This document shows positions 1-8,193 of a DNA stretch of 64,000 nucleotides, one piece after another; within the stretch, counting starts at the first letter, position 1; each line of letters starts with the position of its first letter. Origin of the DNA: Campylobacter concisus (GTDB lineage Bacteria; Campylobacterota; Campylobacteria; Campylobacterales; Campylobacteraceae); the NCBI RefSeq assembly GCF_003048535.1, contig NZ_PIRQ01000009.1:1-64000 (forward strand), written 5' to 3'. A program made the position numbers and the translations under genes. The notes below the pieces were generated by a model. It worked only from the letters and a program-made list of their open reading frames with translations. It was not told where the DNA came from and did not search any database.

Positions 1-125
1 ACTTTTAGTTTTATTTATTAGTTTGTCTAATCTATTATAAATTATAAAATAATAGACTGGCTCAATCGATCACTTGTTTAGATTTCAAAGATTGACTAAT
101 AGTTTAACAATTGTAAGTTAAAAGA

Positions 126-158
126 ACTTTCTGCTCTGCGTTTTGCAAAACAGAAAGT
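126..158 (-). terminator. Probable terminator of the DUF945 operon
   Basis: ACTTTCTG at 126-133 pairs with CAGAAAGT at 151-158. Read on the minus strand the hairpin is followed by a TCTTTT tract, as expected for a rho-independent terminator about 50 bases past the stop of the DUF945 gene. The loop contains its own palindrome (TTTTGCAAAA). The rest of 1-208 is AT-rich with no gene that I can see. Confidence 0.55.
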
Positions 159-208
159 GAAGTATATAGAAGTGATGCTTAAATGCAGATAAAAATCAGG
201 CTAATTTT

Positions 209-1549
209 TTAAAAACCCATAAAGAAATTTTGAAGTCCAACTTTTCCATTAAATATAATATCTTTTTTGTTTGGATCATATTTAAATTCACTTATTACTT
301 TTTTGTCCTCTTCTTTAAAATATCCAGCAGATACCAAAGTAGGCTCAACAAAAGCTACTTCTGGTACTAATGTATCAAAAAAATTCGTCAGACTTTCATC
401 GACACTTATTTTTCCACTAAGAGATAATTTATCAAAAATTTCTGACTGATTTGTTCCCTTTTTAAAGCCATTTACTGCTGCATCCAAATTTAGCTTTAAA
501 GTCTTATCTCCTTTCTTAAAGCTTAATGTATCTATTTTTATACTTGGATTCTTTTCTAAGATTTGATCTATTATCTCATCAAAATTTAATCCAGCTAAAA
601 CATTATAATTTTCTTCATTATTTAAATTATTAAGCTTGTCTAATACATTATTTAATGCAGGCACATTGATATTTGCGATTTTGCTATCAAAGACAAAATC
701 TGTATATTTTACTTTATCAACTGCTACTATACCTATTTTTATAACATCGTCTGATCTTCCAAGATCATTTGAGATTTCAAATTTTGAGTCATACTTAAAG
801 TCATCTATCAAGATATTACTTATATCATTAGATGCGAAAGACACCCTTTTAAATTTAACTTTTGCCAAATAAGGTACAAGCTGACTCTCTAAAATTTTTG
901 AAAACTTAACCGGCTCTTTATAACTTGAGTCAATATAAAATCCTTCGATATTTAGATCAACTTTGTTGTACTCGCTAAAATCTTTCAAAGCAATCTTATC
1001 TGCTTCAACCTTTAAGCTGTTTATACTATCTTTTGAATCAAGCGTCATACCAATCTTTATATCTTTTGTATTAAATGCAGTTTTTTGCTTATCATTAAAT
1101 TCAATATTGCTAAATTTAATATCCACATCTTTATCGCCAGTTAAACTAACTTTTGTTTTAATTGTTGCAATGACATTTGAACCCATGAATGTTGCGATAA
1201 TGTTTTTAATCATATCGTTTTGAATAGAAATTTTTGAGTCTATTTCAAAGCCATCTATAAAAGCAAGCACTGTATGAGAAATTTCATTTTCTACTTTAAA
1301 AACCAAATCCTCATTTACATTTTTACCAAATATATTTTCCAAAAGATCTTTTGAAACACTAAAATCAAATGATCCTTTTGAGCCAAAAAAACCTTTTTTG
1401 TAATTGTTATTAGAAATTTTAAAGCCCTTAATATTGTTTAGATCATTCACTATCCTTTGATAGTTTTTCTCTACCTCATTTGAAGCAAAATAAACCGCTC
1501 CAATGGCCACCACGATAACTACGATTAAAGCAGATATCACTTTTTTCAT
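209..1549 (-). CDS. DUF945 (YdgA-like) family protein
   Basis: A 446-residue exported or membrane-anchored protein. Residues 1-22 form one hydrophobic segment after MKK, followed by a long soluble beta-rich region with repeated short hydrophobic strands and many Lys, Asp and Asn residues. This is the architecture of the DUF945/YdgA family, which has no established biochemical role. The start at 1549 is chosen because an AGGAG ribosome-binding site lies at 1556-1560 and the ATG overlaps the stop of the upstream DedA gene as ATGA (1546-1549), which implies translational coupling. Extending the frame upstream to 1606 would run into the dedA gene and has no reason. It is the last gene of a SYLF-DedA-DUF945 operon whose products all look envelope-located. 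Family call fairly sure, function unknown. Confidence 0.7.
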   Translation of the reverse strand: MKKVISALIVVIVVAIGAVYFASNEVEKNYQRIVNDLNNIKGFKISNNNYKKGFFGSKGSFDFSVSKDLLENIFGKNVNEDLVFKVENEISHTVLAFIDGFEIDSKISIQNDMIKNIIATFMGSNVIATIKTKVSLTGDKDVDIKFSNIEFNDKQKTAFNTKDIKIGMTLDSKDSINSLKVEADKIALKDFSEYNKVDLNIEGFYIDSSYKEPVKFSKILESQLVPYLAKVKFKRVSFASNDISNILIDDFKYDSKFEISNDLGRSDDVIKIGIVAVDKVKYTDFVFDSKIANINVPALNNVLDKLNNLNNEENYNVLAGLNFDEIIDQILEKNPSIKIDTLSFKKGDKTLKLNLDAAVNGFKKGTNQSEIFDKLSLSGKISVDESLTNFFDTLVPEVAFVEPTLVSAGYFKEEDKKVISEFKYDPNKKDIIFNGKVGLQNFFMGF

Positions 1550-2112
1550 GCTTTTCTCCTTTTTGTAATATGTTGTAAAAAAAACCAAATTCCAAGCAAC
1601 AAACAAACCATGGCAATAGGCATAATATATCCATGCTCGCCAAGATAGTCGCTTGCACCTACAAAATAATCACCCGCTTTAAAGCTGGCAAATCCGATAA
1701 TGACCGCCCAAAGCACTGACGAGATCAAATTGATAATGCTAAATTTATAAAATGAATACTTCGTAAGTCCAAGCGCGATAGGAACCAAAGTTTTGACGCC
1801 GTAGATAAATTTTTTGATAAATATTATCTTATCGCCGTGTTTTTTGGCCAAAATTCCTGCATAAGCAAGCTTTCTTTTATGATTTCTGATATAAGGCATA
1901 AGTGAGTTTTTATTAAATCTTGCGACATAAAAAATTAGTGTGTCGCCGATTGTATTTGCCACGGCAGCGACGATTATACTAAGAGTGATGTCCATCTTGC
2001 CAGCAAAACTTAAAATTCCAGCGGCGATTAATGCAACCATACCGCCACCAAGGCTGTAAAAAAACAATATAATATAGCCGTATGTTGAAACTGAGTTTAT
2101 AATATCTTGCAT
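1546..2112 (-). CDS. DedA family membrane protein
   Basis: A 188-residue polytopic inner-membrane protein of the DedA/SNARE-associated (VTT) family. Family members are thought to support lipid-carrier flipping and membrane homeostasis. The family core is visible: GDTLIFYVAR near residue 60, then KKHGDKIIFIKKFIYGVKT with the basic residue and Gly-rich turn of the re-entrant loop at about residues 90-110, followed by an aromatic SFYKFSIIN and a tryptophan helix (SSVLWAVIIGF). About four to five hydrophobic segments are present. The ATG shares one base with the upstream SYLF stop (2112) and the TGA overlaps the DUF945 start, so the three genes are one transcription unit. The substrate cannot be told from sequence. 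Confidence 0.85.
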   Translation of the reverse strand: MQDIINSVSTYGYIILFFYSLGGGMVALIAAGILSFAGKMDITLSIIVAAVANTIGDTLIFYVARFNKNSLMPYIRNHKRKLAYAGILAKKHGDKIIFIKKFIYGVKTLVPIALGLTKYSFYKFSIINLISSVLWAVIIGFASFKAGDYFVGASDYLGEHGYIMPIAMVCLLLGIWFFLQHITKRRKA

Positions 2113-2708
2113 TAATCTCCTAAAAGTTTAGATGCTGAGGCTATTAGCTGTTCATAGGCATAGCCACTTTGCTTTAAAATTTCTTCTCTTGCACTGATGA
2201 CTGCTCCACCAAAGCTAACTCCCGCAAAAAACCCATCATTTGCGGCATATGCGTAGATGTCACTTGAAAATTTAAAATCGCTTACTTTACTGTAATTGCG
2301 TCCAATGTCACCAAAAGCTACTGATAGCTTTGTATCAAGCGTGATCTTGGCATCCTTAATATCATGGATAATACTATCTTTAAATATAAAAAGCACAAGC
2401 GAACTATCTTCATAACCAAGCTGTATACCGATGCTGCCGCCACTTATGCTAACTGGTAAAATTTCACTTGGCGAGTTAATGTTGCCAACAACCATGATGC
2501 CATCTCCGCCCATGCCACCAACGACAAAACCGACCTTTTTAACACTTGGAAAGATGATCGTCGCTTTTGACTGCTCGATTAGCTCTTTTATAGGAGTGTT
2601 TCTAGCGCCTCTCATAGTTGTTATAAACGAGTTTGCCGAATCTAGCACGAGCTCCTCGCTGGCAAAGCCAAGTGAGAAAAATAATAAAATTGAAAAAAGA
2701 AATTTCAT
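2112..2708 (-). CDS. SYLF-domain (Ysc84-like) lipid-binding protein, copy 1
   Basis: A 198-residue protein with a cleavable signal peptide (MKFLFSILLFFSLGFA) and a SYLF/Ysc84 domain covering nearly all the rest. Recognisable blocks are ATIIFPSVKKVGFVVGG, the Gly-rich SGGSIGIQLGYEDSS and LVLFIFKD at about residues 50-125, then a GVSFGGAVIS tail. SYLF domains bind phosphoinositides in eukaryotes; the bacterial periplasmic proteins are uncharacterised. A second SYLF protein at 12282-12944 has the same order of blocks (IKAIVIIPDVTKAG, SGSIGLQLGY), so these are paralogues. The gene heads the operon with dedA, 9 bases after the rny stop at 2718, so it may also be transcribed with rny. Confidence 0.8.
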   Translation of the reverse strand: MKFLFSILLFFSLGFASEELVLDSANSFITTMRGARNTPIKELIEQSKATIIFPSVKKVGFVVGGMGGDGIMVVGNINSPSEILPVSISGGSIGIQLGYEDSSLVLFIFKDSIIHDIKDAKITLDTKLSVAFGDIGRNYSKVSDFKFSSDIYAYAANDGFFAGVSFGGAVISAREEILKQSGYAYEQLIASASKLLGD

Positions 2709-2717
2709 ATTTTGCCG

Positions 2718-4271
2718 TTATTTTGCAAAATCAACAGCACGAGTCTCTCTGATGACACTTACTTTTATCTCACCAGGATACTGCACCTTGCTCTCGATCT
2801 CTTGAGCTATCTCTTTTGCTACAAGCACTGCCTCGTCGTCGTTTATGAGCTTAGCATTTGCGATGACACGAATTTCACGGCCAGCATTTATCGCATAAGC
2901 TTGCTTGATACCATCTTTACTTTTTGCGATGTTTTCGATCTCTTCGACACGCTTTAAGAAGCTCTCAAGCACCTCACGCCTTGCACCTGGACGAGCTGCA
3001 CTTAGTGCGTCAGCTGCGCAAACAGCCGCACTTTCTATACTTGTTGCCTCTTCGTGACCGTGGTGAGCATAGATAGCGTTGATAACTACTGAATGCTCTT
3101 TGTAGCGCTTACAAATTTCTGCTCCAAGATCAACGTGACTGCCCTCGTACTCGTGAGTTAGCGCCTTACCGATATCGTGAAGTATGCCAGCTCTTTTTGC
3201 AAGTTTCTCATCTCCGCCACACTCAGCTGCAATGATGCCAGCAAGGTGAGCTACTTCAAGGCTATGAGCCAAGGCATTTTGACCATAGCTTGCTCTAAAT
3301 TTAAGCTTGCCTATTAGTTTTACGATCTCTGGATGAATTTTATTTAGACCAAGATCCATGACGATATTTTCGCCCTCTTCTTGTATACTTTGCTCAAATT
3401 CTTCAGTCACTTTTTTGTGAAGGTCTTCTATCCTTGCTGGCTGAATTCTTCCATCCTCTACCAAAAGCTCGATCACTCTTGTTGCGATCGCACGTCTGTA
3501 AAGGTTAAAGCTGCTTAGTATGATCGCATGAGGCGTGTCATCAATAATAATATCAACGCCAAGCACCATTTCAAGGGTCTTGATGTTACGTCCCTCTTTG
3601 CCAATGATCCTACCTTTTAGCTCATCGTTTTTGATATTTACGACATTTATTAGACGCTCAGCCGCAAATTCTCCAGCAAATCTTGACGTAGCCTGCGCCA
3701 AGATGTAATTAACTCTCTTTTTAGCCTCTCTTTTAGCTTCTTCTTCGTATTTTCTAACGATATGAGCGATATCCGCACGAGACTTCTCCTCAACCTTTTT
3801 AAGCACGACCTCCTTTGCCTCTTCTTCTGTTAAGCCAGCAGCGTGCTCAAGTACCCTTATCGCCTCTTCTACTTTGTTTTGATAAGTCGCTTTTAAATTT
3901 AAGCCCTCTTCGTAAGTTATCTTTGTATCTTGCTTATCTTTTTCAAAAAGCTCTTTACTTTCGTTTAAAAGCTCTTGCTCATTTAGCAAAATTTTCTCTT
4001 TTTTGGTTAGTTCATCAAATTTACTTGCATACTCTTTTTGAAGCTTTGTCGTCTTGTCATCGTATCTTTTTTTAGCCTCAAATTCAGCCTCTTGTACTGA
4101 AATTTTAGAATTTTTAAGCGTTAGCTCAGCTTCGTATTCTATTGCTTTTGCCTTTGCTTTTGCTTGTTCTAAGAAGATGTTGTAGTTTGCATCATTTATC
4201 TTTTTAGCGTATAGATACCCTGCTCCAACGCCCGCCACACCGGCTCCTAAGCCTATTAAAACCTCTATCAT
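2718..4271 (-). CDS. rny: Ribonuclease Y
   Basis: A 517-residue membrane-anchored endoribonuclease that starts mRNA decay. Domains in order: an N-terminal Gly-rich membrane helix (residues 1-20), a long charged coiled coil to about residue 200, a KH RNA-binding domain with GRIIGKEGRN near residue 215, and an HD domain with HSLEVAHLAG and the metal-binding HDIGKA signature, followed by YAHHGHEE, in the C-terminal third. Length and order match the family. The start at 4271 has an AGAGG ribosome-binding site and reproduces the usual short N-terminus. The first 68 bases overlap the 3' end of the formyl-THF cyclo-ligase gene upstream, so the two are probably co-transcribed. Confidence 0.96.
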   Translation of the reverse strand: MIEVLIGLGAGVAGVGAGYLYAKKINDANYNIFLEQAKAKAKAIEYEAELTLKNSKISVQEAEFEAKKRYDDKTTKLQKEYASKFDELTKKEKILLNEQELLNESKELFEKDKQDTKITYEEGLNLKATYQNKVEEAIRVLEHAAGLTEEEAKEVVLKKVEEKSRADIAHIVRKYEEEAKREAKKRVNYILAQATSRFAGEFAAERLINVVNIKNDELKGRIIGKEGRNIKTLEMVLGVDIIIDDTPHAIILSSFNLYRRAIATRVIELLVEDGRIQPARIEDLHKKVTEEFEQSIQEEGENIVMDLGLNKIHPEIVKLIGKLKFRASYGQNALAHSLEVAHLAGIIAAECGGDEKLAKRAGILHDIGKALTHEYEGSHVDLGAEICKRYKEHSVVINAIYAHHGHEEATSIESAAVCAADALSAARPGARREVLESFLKRVEEIENIAKSKDGIKQAYAINAGREIRVIANAKLINDDEAVLVAKEIAQEIESKVQYPGEIKVSVIRETRAVDFAK

Positions 4272-4836
4272 TTATTCCTCTTTTTATATAATTTTTATTT
4301 GGGGTTATATAAAAGTCTGCTACCGCGTCTTGTGCATTTGAAAGCACATTTTTGGTGTAAAAGTCTTTTATCTCAAGAAAAACTATCCGTTTTGGCTTAA
4401 TAGGCAAAGAGTCAAAAAATCTATCATAAAATCCTTTTCCATGCCCTATCCTAGCCATAGCTCCATCAACCCCAATCGCTGGAACTACTGCCATATCAAG
4501 TCTAACATTATCCATTTTTTTGCCAGATGGCTGTCTGACGTTAAATTTATAAGTTATAAATGGCAGTCGCAATCTTACCATCTTTAAGCTAAGACCTACC
4601 ATAAAAGGGGCAAAAATTTCACATTTATGTGATAAATTTCGCCTTATTTTAAGTACATCGACTTCGTAGTTAAGTGGCAAATAAAACAGTACTTTCTTAG
4701 AATTTGTAAAATTTATCAAATTTAAAAGAGTTTTCGTAGCTTTATAGTGCGAGCATTTGGCCTTAAATTTAGTAAGTTTCATCAAATTTGCTCTTGCATT
4801 TTTTCTAAATTCATTTTTTTCTAAATTAACGCTCAT
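4204..4836 (-). CDS. 5-formyltetrahydrofolate cyclo-ligase
   Basis: A 210-residue cytosolic enzyme that converts 5-formyl-THF to 5,10-methenyl-THF with ATP, returning stored folate to one-carbon metabolism. Diagnostic parts are the N-terminal Lys/Arg-rich helix (EFRKNARANL), FYLPLNYEVDV, and the glycine-rich ATP loop RIGHGKGFYDRF about 140 residues in, the family's R-G-x-G-x-G-Y-Y-D-R signature in slightly divergent form. The start at 4836 gives the normal family length; the frame stays open upstream to 5172 on the strand opposite the TlpA-like gene, but that part is not homologous. The stop lies 68 bases inside rny, giving a basic C-terminal tail of about 25 residues after DFYITPNKN that the family normally lacks. 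Confidence 0.85.
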   Translation of the reverse strand: MSVNLEKNEFRKNARANLMKLTKFKAKCSHYKATKTLLNLINFTNSKKVLFYLPLNYEVDVLKIRRNLSHKCEIFAPFMVGLSLKMVRLRLPFITYKFNVRQPSGKKMDNVRLDMAVVPAIGVDGAMARIGHGKGFYDRFFDSLPIKPKRIVFLEIKDFYTKNVLSNAQDAVADFYITPNKNYIKRGINDRGFNRLRSRCGGRWSRVSIR

Positions 4837-4850
4837 TTTATGCTCTTTCT

Positions 4851-4858
4851 TGTATAAT
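4851..4858 (+). promoter_or_regulatory. Extended -10 promoter of the TlpA-like gene
   Basis: TGTATAAT lies 28 bases before the ATG at 4886. An extended -10 without a clear -35 box is typical of sigma-70 promoters in Campylobacter. It should drive the plus-strand set TlpA-like, ftsY, VanZ-like and radA. The divergent cyclo-ligase gene starts only 15 bases away, so the two units share about 50 bases of control region. Confidence 0.65.
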
Positions 4859-4885
4859 CCTGAAATCTTATTCAAAAGGAAATTT

Positions 4886-5518
4886 ATGACATTAAAACGA
4901 GCAATTATAACATCACTTTGCATTTTTGCATTTTTTGGATGCGGCGACGAGAACAAGCAAAAAAAAGAGCAAAATACAAGCGAACAAACGCAAGGCAAAA
5001 TTTTAGATAAAAATGCCAGCAAAGATGAAAATTTAAGCAAAGACTCACTCACTCCAAAAATAAGTGAAAATGCCCAAGAAAACGAGATAAAAGAGGTAAA
5101 TCTAAAGCTGCTAAGTGGAGCAACTATGCAGATTACAAAAAGAAGCAATGGCTTTGATGTAAAAGATGGCAAAAAAGCAACTCTTTACGTATTTTTCGCC
5201 ACTTGGTGCCCTCCGTGCAAGGCTGAGATCCCACACTTAAACAACCTAAGCGAGAAATTTAAAAACGAACTAGATATCGTTGGTGTGCTACTTGAAGACA
5301 AAAGTGAAGATGAAGTAAAAGATTTTGCTCAAAAATATAAAATAAAATACGAAGTAGCGGTTGGCGAGGGGAATTTTTTATTTGAAAAAGCGATGGGTGG
5401 CATAAAAGGCTTGCCTGCGTCAGCACTTTTTAAAGCAAATGGCGACTACGTTCAAGGTTACATCGGTCTTGTGCCTGAAGAGATGCTTGAAAATGACATA
5501 AATAGGGCAACAAAATAA
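4886..5518 (+). CDS. TlpA-like thioredoxin-fold lipoprotein
   Basis: A 210-residue exported thiol-disulfide protein. The N-terminus is a lipoprotein signal with the lipid-accepting Cys at about residue 19 (FFGC), followed by a Lys/Glu/Asn-rich linker. The thioredoxin domain has the active site FFATWCPPCKAEIP (CxxC) near residue 110 and the cis-proline loop GLPASALF near residue 180. Family members work as periplasmic reductants, for example in cytochrome c maturation, so it probably acts as a membrane-tethered periplasmic reductase; the target is unknown. The ATG at 4886 has an AAAGGA ribosome-binding site. The TAA stop shares a base with the ftsY ATG (5518), so translation is coupled to ftsY. 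Confidence 0.82.
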   Translation: MTLKRAIITSLCIFAFFGCGDENKQKKEQNTSEQTQGKILDKNASKDENLSKDSLTPKISENAQENEIKEVNLKLLSGATMQITKRSNGFDVKDGKKATLYVFFATWCPPCKAEIPHLNNLSEKFKNELDIVGVLLEDKSEDEVKDFAQKYKIKYEVAVGEGNFLFEKAMGGIKGLPASALFKANGDYVQGYIGLVPEEMLENDINRATK

Positions 5519-6384
5519 TGCTTGATTTTCTAAAAAAAGGCCTTGAGAAGACTTTTGGAGCGATAAGCTCGGCTAAAAAGTCAAAAAAGATCGACAAAGA
5601 GAGCTTGGAAGAAATTTTACTAGAAGCTGACGTGGCTTACGAGATCGTGGAGGAGGTTTTATACTACTTGCCACCACAAGATGAAGTAAGTAGAGCTGAT
5701 CTTAGGCGCGTTATGAGTAGCTATTTTATCTACGAAAAAGAGCGCGTGATAGAGCCAGATAAGCCATTTGTCGATCTCATCCTTGGCGTAAATGGTGCTG
5801 GCAAGACGACTACGATCGCAAAGCTTGCAAATTTATATAAAAATAATGGCAAAAGCGTCATTTTGGGCGCTTGTGATACATTTAGAGCTGGGGCTATCGA
5901 GCAGCTGCGCCAGTGGTCGCTTAGGCTAAATGTGCCAATAGTCGCCACACAGCAAGGGCATGATCCTTCGGCTGTTGCCTACGATACGATCAGCTCAGCT
6001 CTTGCAAAAGGTATCGACCGAGTCATCCTTGACACAGCCGGCAGACTTCAAAACCAGACAAATTTAGCAAACGAGCTAGAAAAGATCGTTCGAATTAGCA
6101 AAAAAGCCTATGAAAAAGCGCCCCACCGCAAAATTTTGATTCTTGATGGCACGCAAGGTAACGCCGGAGTTGCACAAGCAAAAGCATTTAACGACATCGT
6201 CTCGCTTGATGGCGTCATCATCACAAAACTTGACGGTACTGCAAAGGGCGGAGCACTATTTGGTGTGGCAAGAGAGCTTGAACTACCTATATTTTATATA
6301 GGCGTTGGCGAAAGAATGGATGATATCATCAAATTTAACCCAGATGAGTTTTTAGACGAGCTGATGGACGCTATTTTTGAGTAG
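5518..6384 (+). CDS. ftsY: Signal recognition particle receptor FtsY
   Basis: A 288-residue SRP-family GTPase that docks ribosome-nascent chain-SRP complexes at the membrane. The NG domain is complete: N-domain helices in residues 1-80, P-loop GVNGAGKTTT near 90, DTFRAGA near 120, DTAGR near 170, TKLDGTAKGG near 235 and the closing GVGER. The acidic A domain of the E. coli protein is missing, as in other short FtsY forms. The gene is tightly packed between the TlpA-like gene (1-base overlap) and the VanZ-like gene (8-base overlap). Confidence 0.96.
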   Translation: MLDFLKKGLEKTFGAISSAKKSKKIDKESLEEILLEADVAYEIVEEVLYYLPPQDEVSRADLRRVMSSYFIYEKERVIEPDKPFVDLILGVNGAGKTTTIAKLANLYKNNGKSVILGACDTFRAGAIEQLRQWSLRLNVPIVATQQGHDPSAVAYDTISSALAKGIDRVILDTAGRLQNQTNLANELEKIVRISKKAYEKAPHRKILILDGTQGNAGVAQAKAFNDIVSLDGVIITKLDGTAKGGALFGVARELELPIFYIGVGERMDDIIKFNPDEFLDELMDAIFE

Positions 6385-6739
6385 AGTAAAATTTCTTAGT
6401 AAAATTTGCTTTTTTATCGCTCTTTTGGCGATTGATTTTCTTGCGTTTACTCCAAAATCTCCTACTATCATCGAAAATTCGTGGGATAAAGCAAACCATT
6501 TTTTAGCTTTTTTCATCCTTTATACACTGCTCTATCTTGGCTATCATTTTAAAATTTTAAAAAATTTAGCCCTACTTTTAGCCTTTGGCGTGCAAATAGA
6601 GCTCGTTCAGGCATTTTTACCAAACAGGAGCTTTAGCCTGCTTGACATCGTGGCTGACATGATCGGAGCGGCTTTTGGAGTGATAGTAGTTGAAATTTTA
6701 AAAAGGATAATTTATGGCAAAAGCAAAGCCAGTTTTTGA
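6377..6739 (+). CDS. VanZ-like small membrane protein
   Basis: A 120-residue protein with about four transmembrane segments. The pattern WDKANHFLAFFILYTLL, then LAFGVQIELVQAFLPNRSFSLLDIVADMIGA, is the VanZ-like family signature (a K-x-x-H in the first loop, an E-x-x-Q helix, and R-x-x-S-x-x-D before the last helix). Function is unknown outside teicoplanin resistance; in Campylobacter it is more likely an envelope protein than a resistance factor. Translation probably begins at TTG 6377, inside the end of ftsY; no ATG alternative keeps the first helix. The 3' end overlaps radA by 26 bases. Confidence 0.72.
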   Translation: MSRVKFLSKICFFIALLAIDFLAFTPKSPTIIENSWDKANHFLAFFILYTLLYLGYHFKILKNLALLLAFGVQIELVQAFLPNRSFSLLDIVADMIGAAFGVIVVEILKRIIYGKSKASF

Positions 6740-8054
6740 GTGTCAAGCCTGCGGAAACCAGCAGAGTAAATGGCTAGGTAAATGCCCACAATGTGGGGCT
6801 TGGGATAGCTTTGTCGAGCTTAGTCAAACAGAGATAAAGATAAGCAAAGAGATAGCAAAAAGCACCGGAGTAGCCAGCAAAGCCATAAGTATAGACGAAG
6901 TTGAAATTCAAAATTTCACGAGATTTAGCACCAAAGATAGCGAGCTAGACCTCGTTCTTGGTGGTGGCGTTGTCGAAGGCTCACTTGTGCTTATAGGCGG
7001 CAGCCCGGGCATCGGTAAATCAACATTGCTTCTAAAAATTGGCTCAAATTTAGCAAAAGACGGTAAAAAAACGCTCTATGTAAGCGGCGAAGAGAGCCAA
7101 AGCCAAATAAAAATGAGAGCTGACAGGCTAAATGCGGTGGATAAAAATTTATATCTGCTAACTGAAATTTGCCTAGAGGATATCTTGCTTGAAGTGCAAA
7201 AGAGCGATTATAAAGTGCTAGTGATCGACTCCATACAAACACTTTATAGCCAAAATATAAGCTCCGCTCCTGGCTCGATCACGCAGGTTCGCGAGATCAC
7301 ATTTGAGCTAATGAGGCTTGCTAAGAGCCAAAATATCTGCGTTTTCATCATCGGACACATAACCAAAGAGGGTTCGATCGCAGGGCCCAGAGTGCTTGAA
7401 CATATGGTCGATGTGGTGCTTTATTTCGAGGGCGACGCGAGCAGAGAGCTAAGAATTTTACGTGGGTTTAAAAACCGCTTTGGCTCGACGAGTGAGGTTG
7501 GTATATTTGAGATGAGCCAGCACGGACTGGTGAGTGCAAATGAGGTCTCGAGTAAATTTTTCACACGTGGAGGAGCGATGAGCGGCAGTGCGATCACCAT
7601 CATAATGGAAGGCTCAAGAGCGCTTAGCATCGAAATTCAAGCACTTGTTTGCGAAAGCGCCTATCCAAAACGAAGCTCGACTGGCTTTGAAAGAAACCGC
7701 CTGGATATGCTGCTAGCCCTACTTGAGCGAAAGCTTGAAATTCCACTTGGACACTACGACGTCTTCATAAACGTTTCAGGTGGCGTTAAGATAAGCGAGA
7801 CTGCAGCCGATCTAGCCGTCATCGCAGCGATAATCAGCAGCTTCAAAAATCGCCCTATTAGCAAGGACAGCGTCTTCATCGGTGAGCTAAGTCTAAACGG
7901 CGAGATAAGAGAAATTTTCAACCTAGATCAGCGCCTAAAAGAGGCAAAAACGCAGAAATTTAAAAATGCTATCATCCCAAACAAGCCGCTTGACACGCAA
8001 GGTCTAAAGTGCTTTTATGCCAAAGATATCACACAAGTGCTTGAGTGGATGTAA
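6714..8054 (+). CDS. radA: DNA repair protein RadA
   Basis: A 446-residue RecA-like branch-migration ATPase that helps process recombination intermediates. The N-terminal zinc finger is FECQACG then GKCPQCGAW (two CxxC pairs). The RecA core has Walker A GGSPGIGKST near residue 97, Walker B LVIDSIQT, and the RadA-specific motif FKNRFGST. The C-terminal half is a Lon-protease-like domain (FINVSGGVKISETAADLAV, IGELSLNGEIR). Length is normal. The ATG at 6714 has an AAAGGA site inside the VanZ-like gene. It is the last gene of its operon. Confidence 0.96.
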   Translation: MAKAKPVFECQACGNQQSKWLGKCPQCGAWDSFVELSQTEIKISKEIAKSTGVASKAISIDEVEIQNFTRFSTKDSELDLVLGGGVVEGSLVLIGGSPGIGKSTLLLKIGSNLAKDGKKTLYVSGEESQSQIKMRADRLNAVDKNLYLLTEICLEDILLEVQKSDYKVLVIDSIQTLYSQNISSAPGSITQVREITFELMRLAKSQNICVFIIGHITKEGSIAGPRVLEHMVDVVLYFEGDASRELRILRGFKNRFGSTSEVGIFEMSQHGLVSANEVSSKFFTRGGAMSGSAITIIMEGSRALSIEIQALVCESAYPKRSSTGFERNRLDMLLALLERKLEIPLGHYDVFINVSGGVKISETAADLAVIAAIISSFKNRPISKDSVFIGELSLNGEIREIFNLDQRLKEAKTQKFKNAIIPNKPLDTQGLKCFYAKDITQVLEWM

Positions 8055-8063
8055 ATTTATCTT

Positions 8064-8110
8064 GCCAGCAACTTAATATCAATACTTTGCTGGCTAAGCC
8101 ATATTTTTTA
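8064..8110 (+). terminator. Terminator after radA
   Basis: GCCAGCAA (8064-8071) and TTGCTGGC (8087-8094) form an 8-bp stem, followed after a few bases by a run of six T. It closes the TlpA-ftsY-radA operon and faces the convergent gene at 8194. Confidence 0.6.
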
Positions 8111-8193
8111 TCTTTTGCATAAGTCCTAGGATATCTATGCTTTTTTCTTTGAAATTTAAATTATAAAAATTCCATTCTTTGCTTATAAAATAC

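Noticed and set aside
4837..5172. Long upstream extension of the formyl-THF cyclo-ligase frame
   Set aside because: It lies antisense to the TlpA-like gene, adds 112 residues with no family similarity, and a start with normal length is available at 4836.
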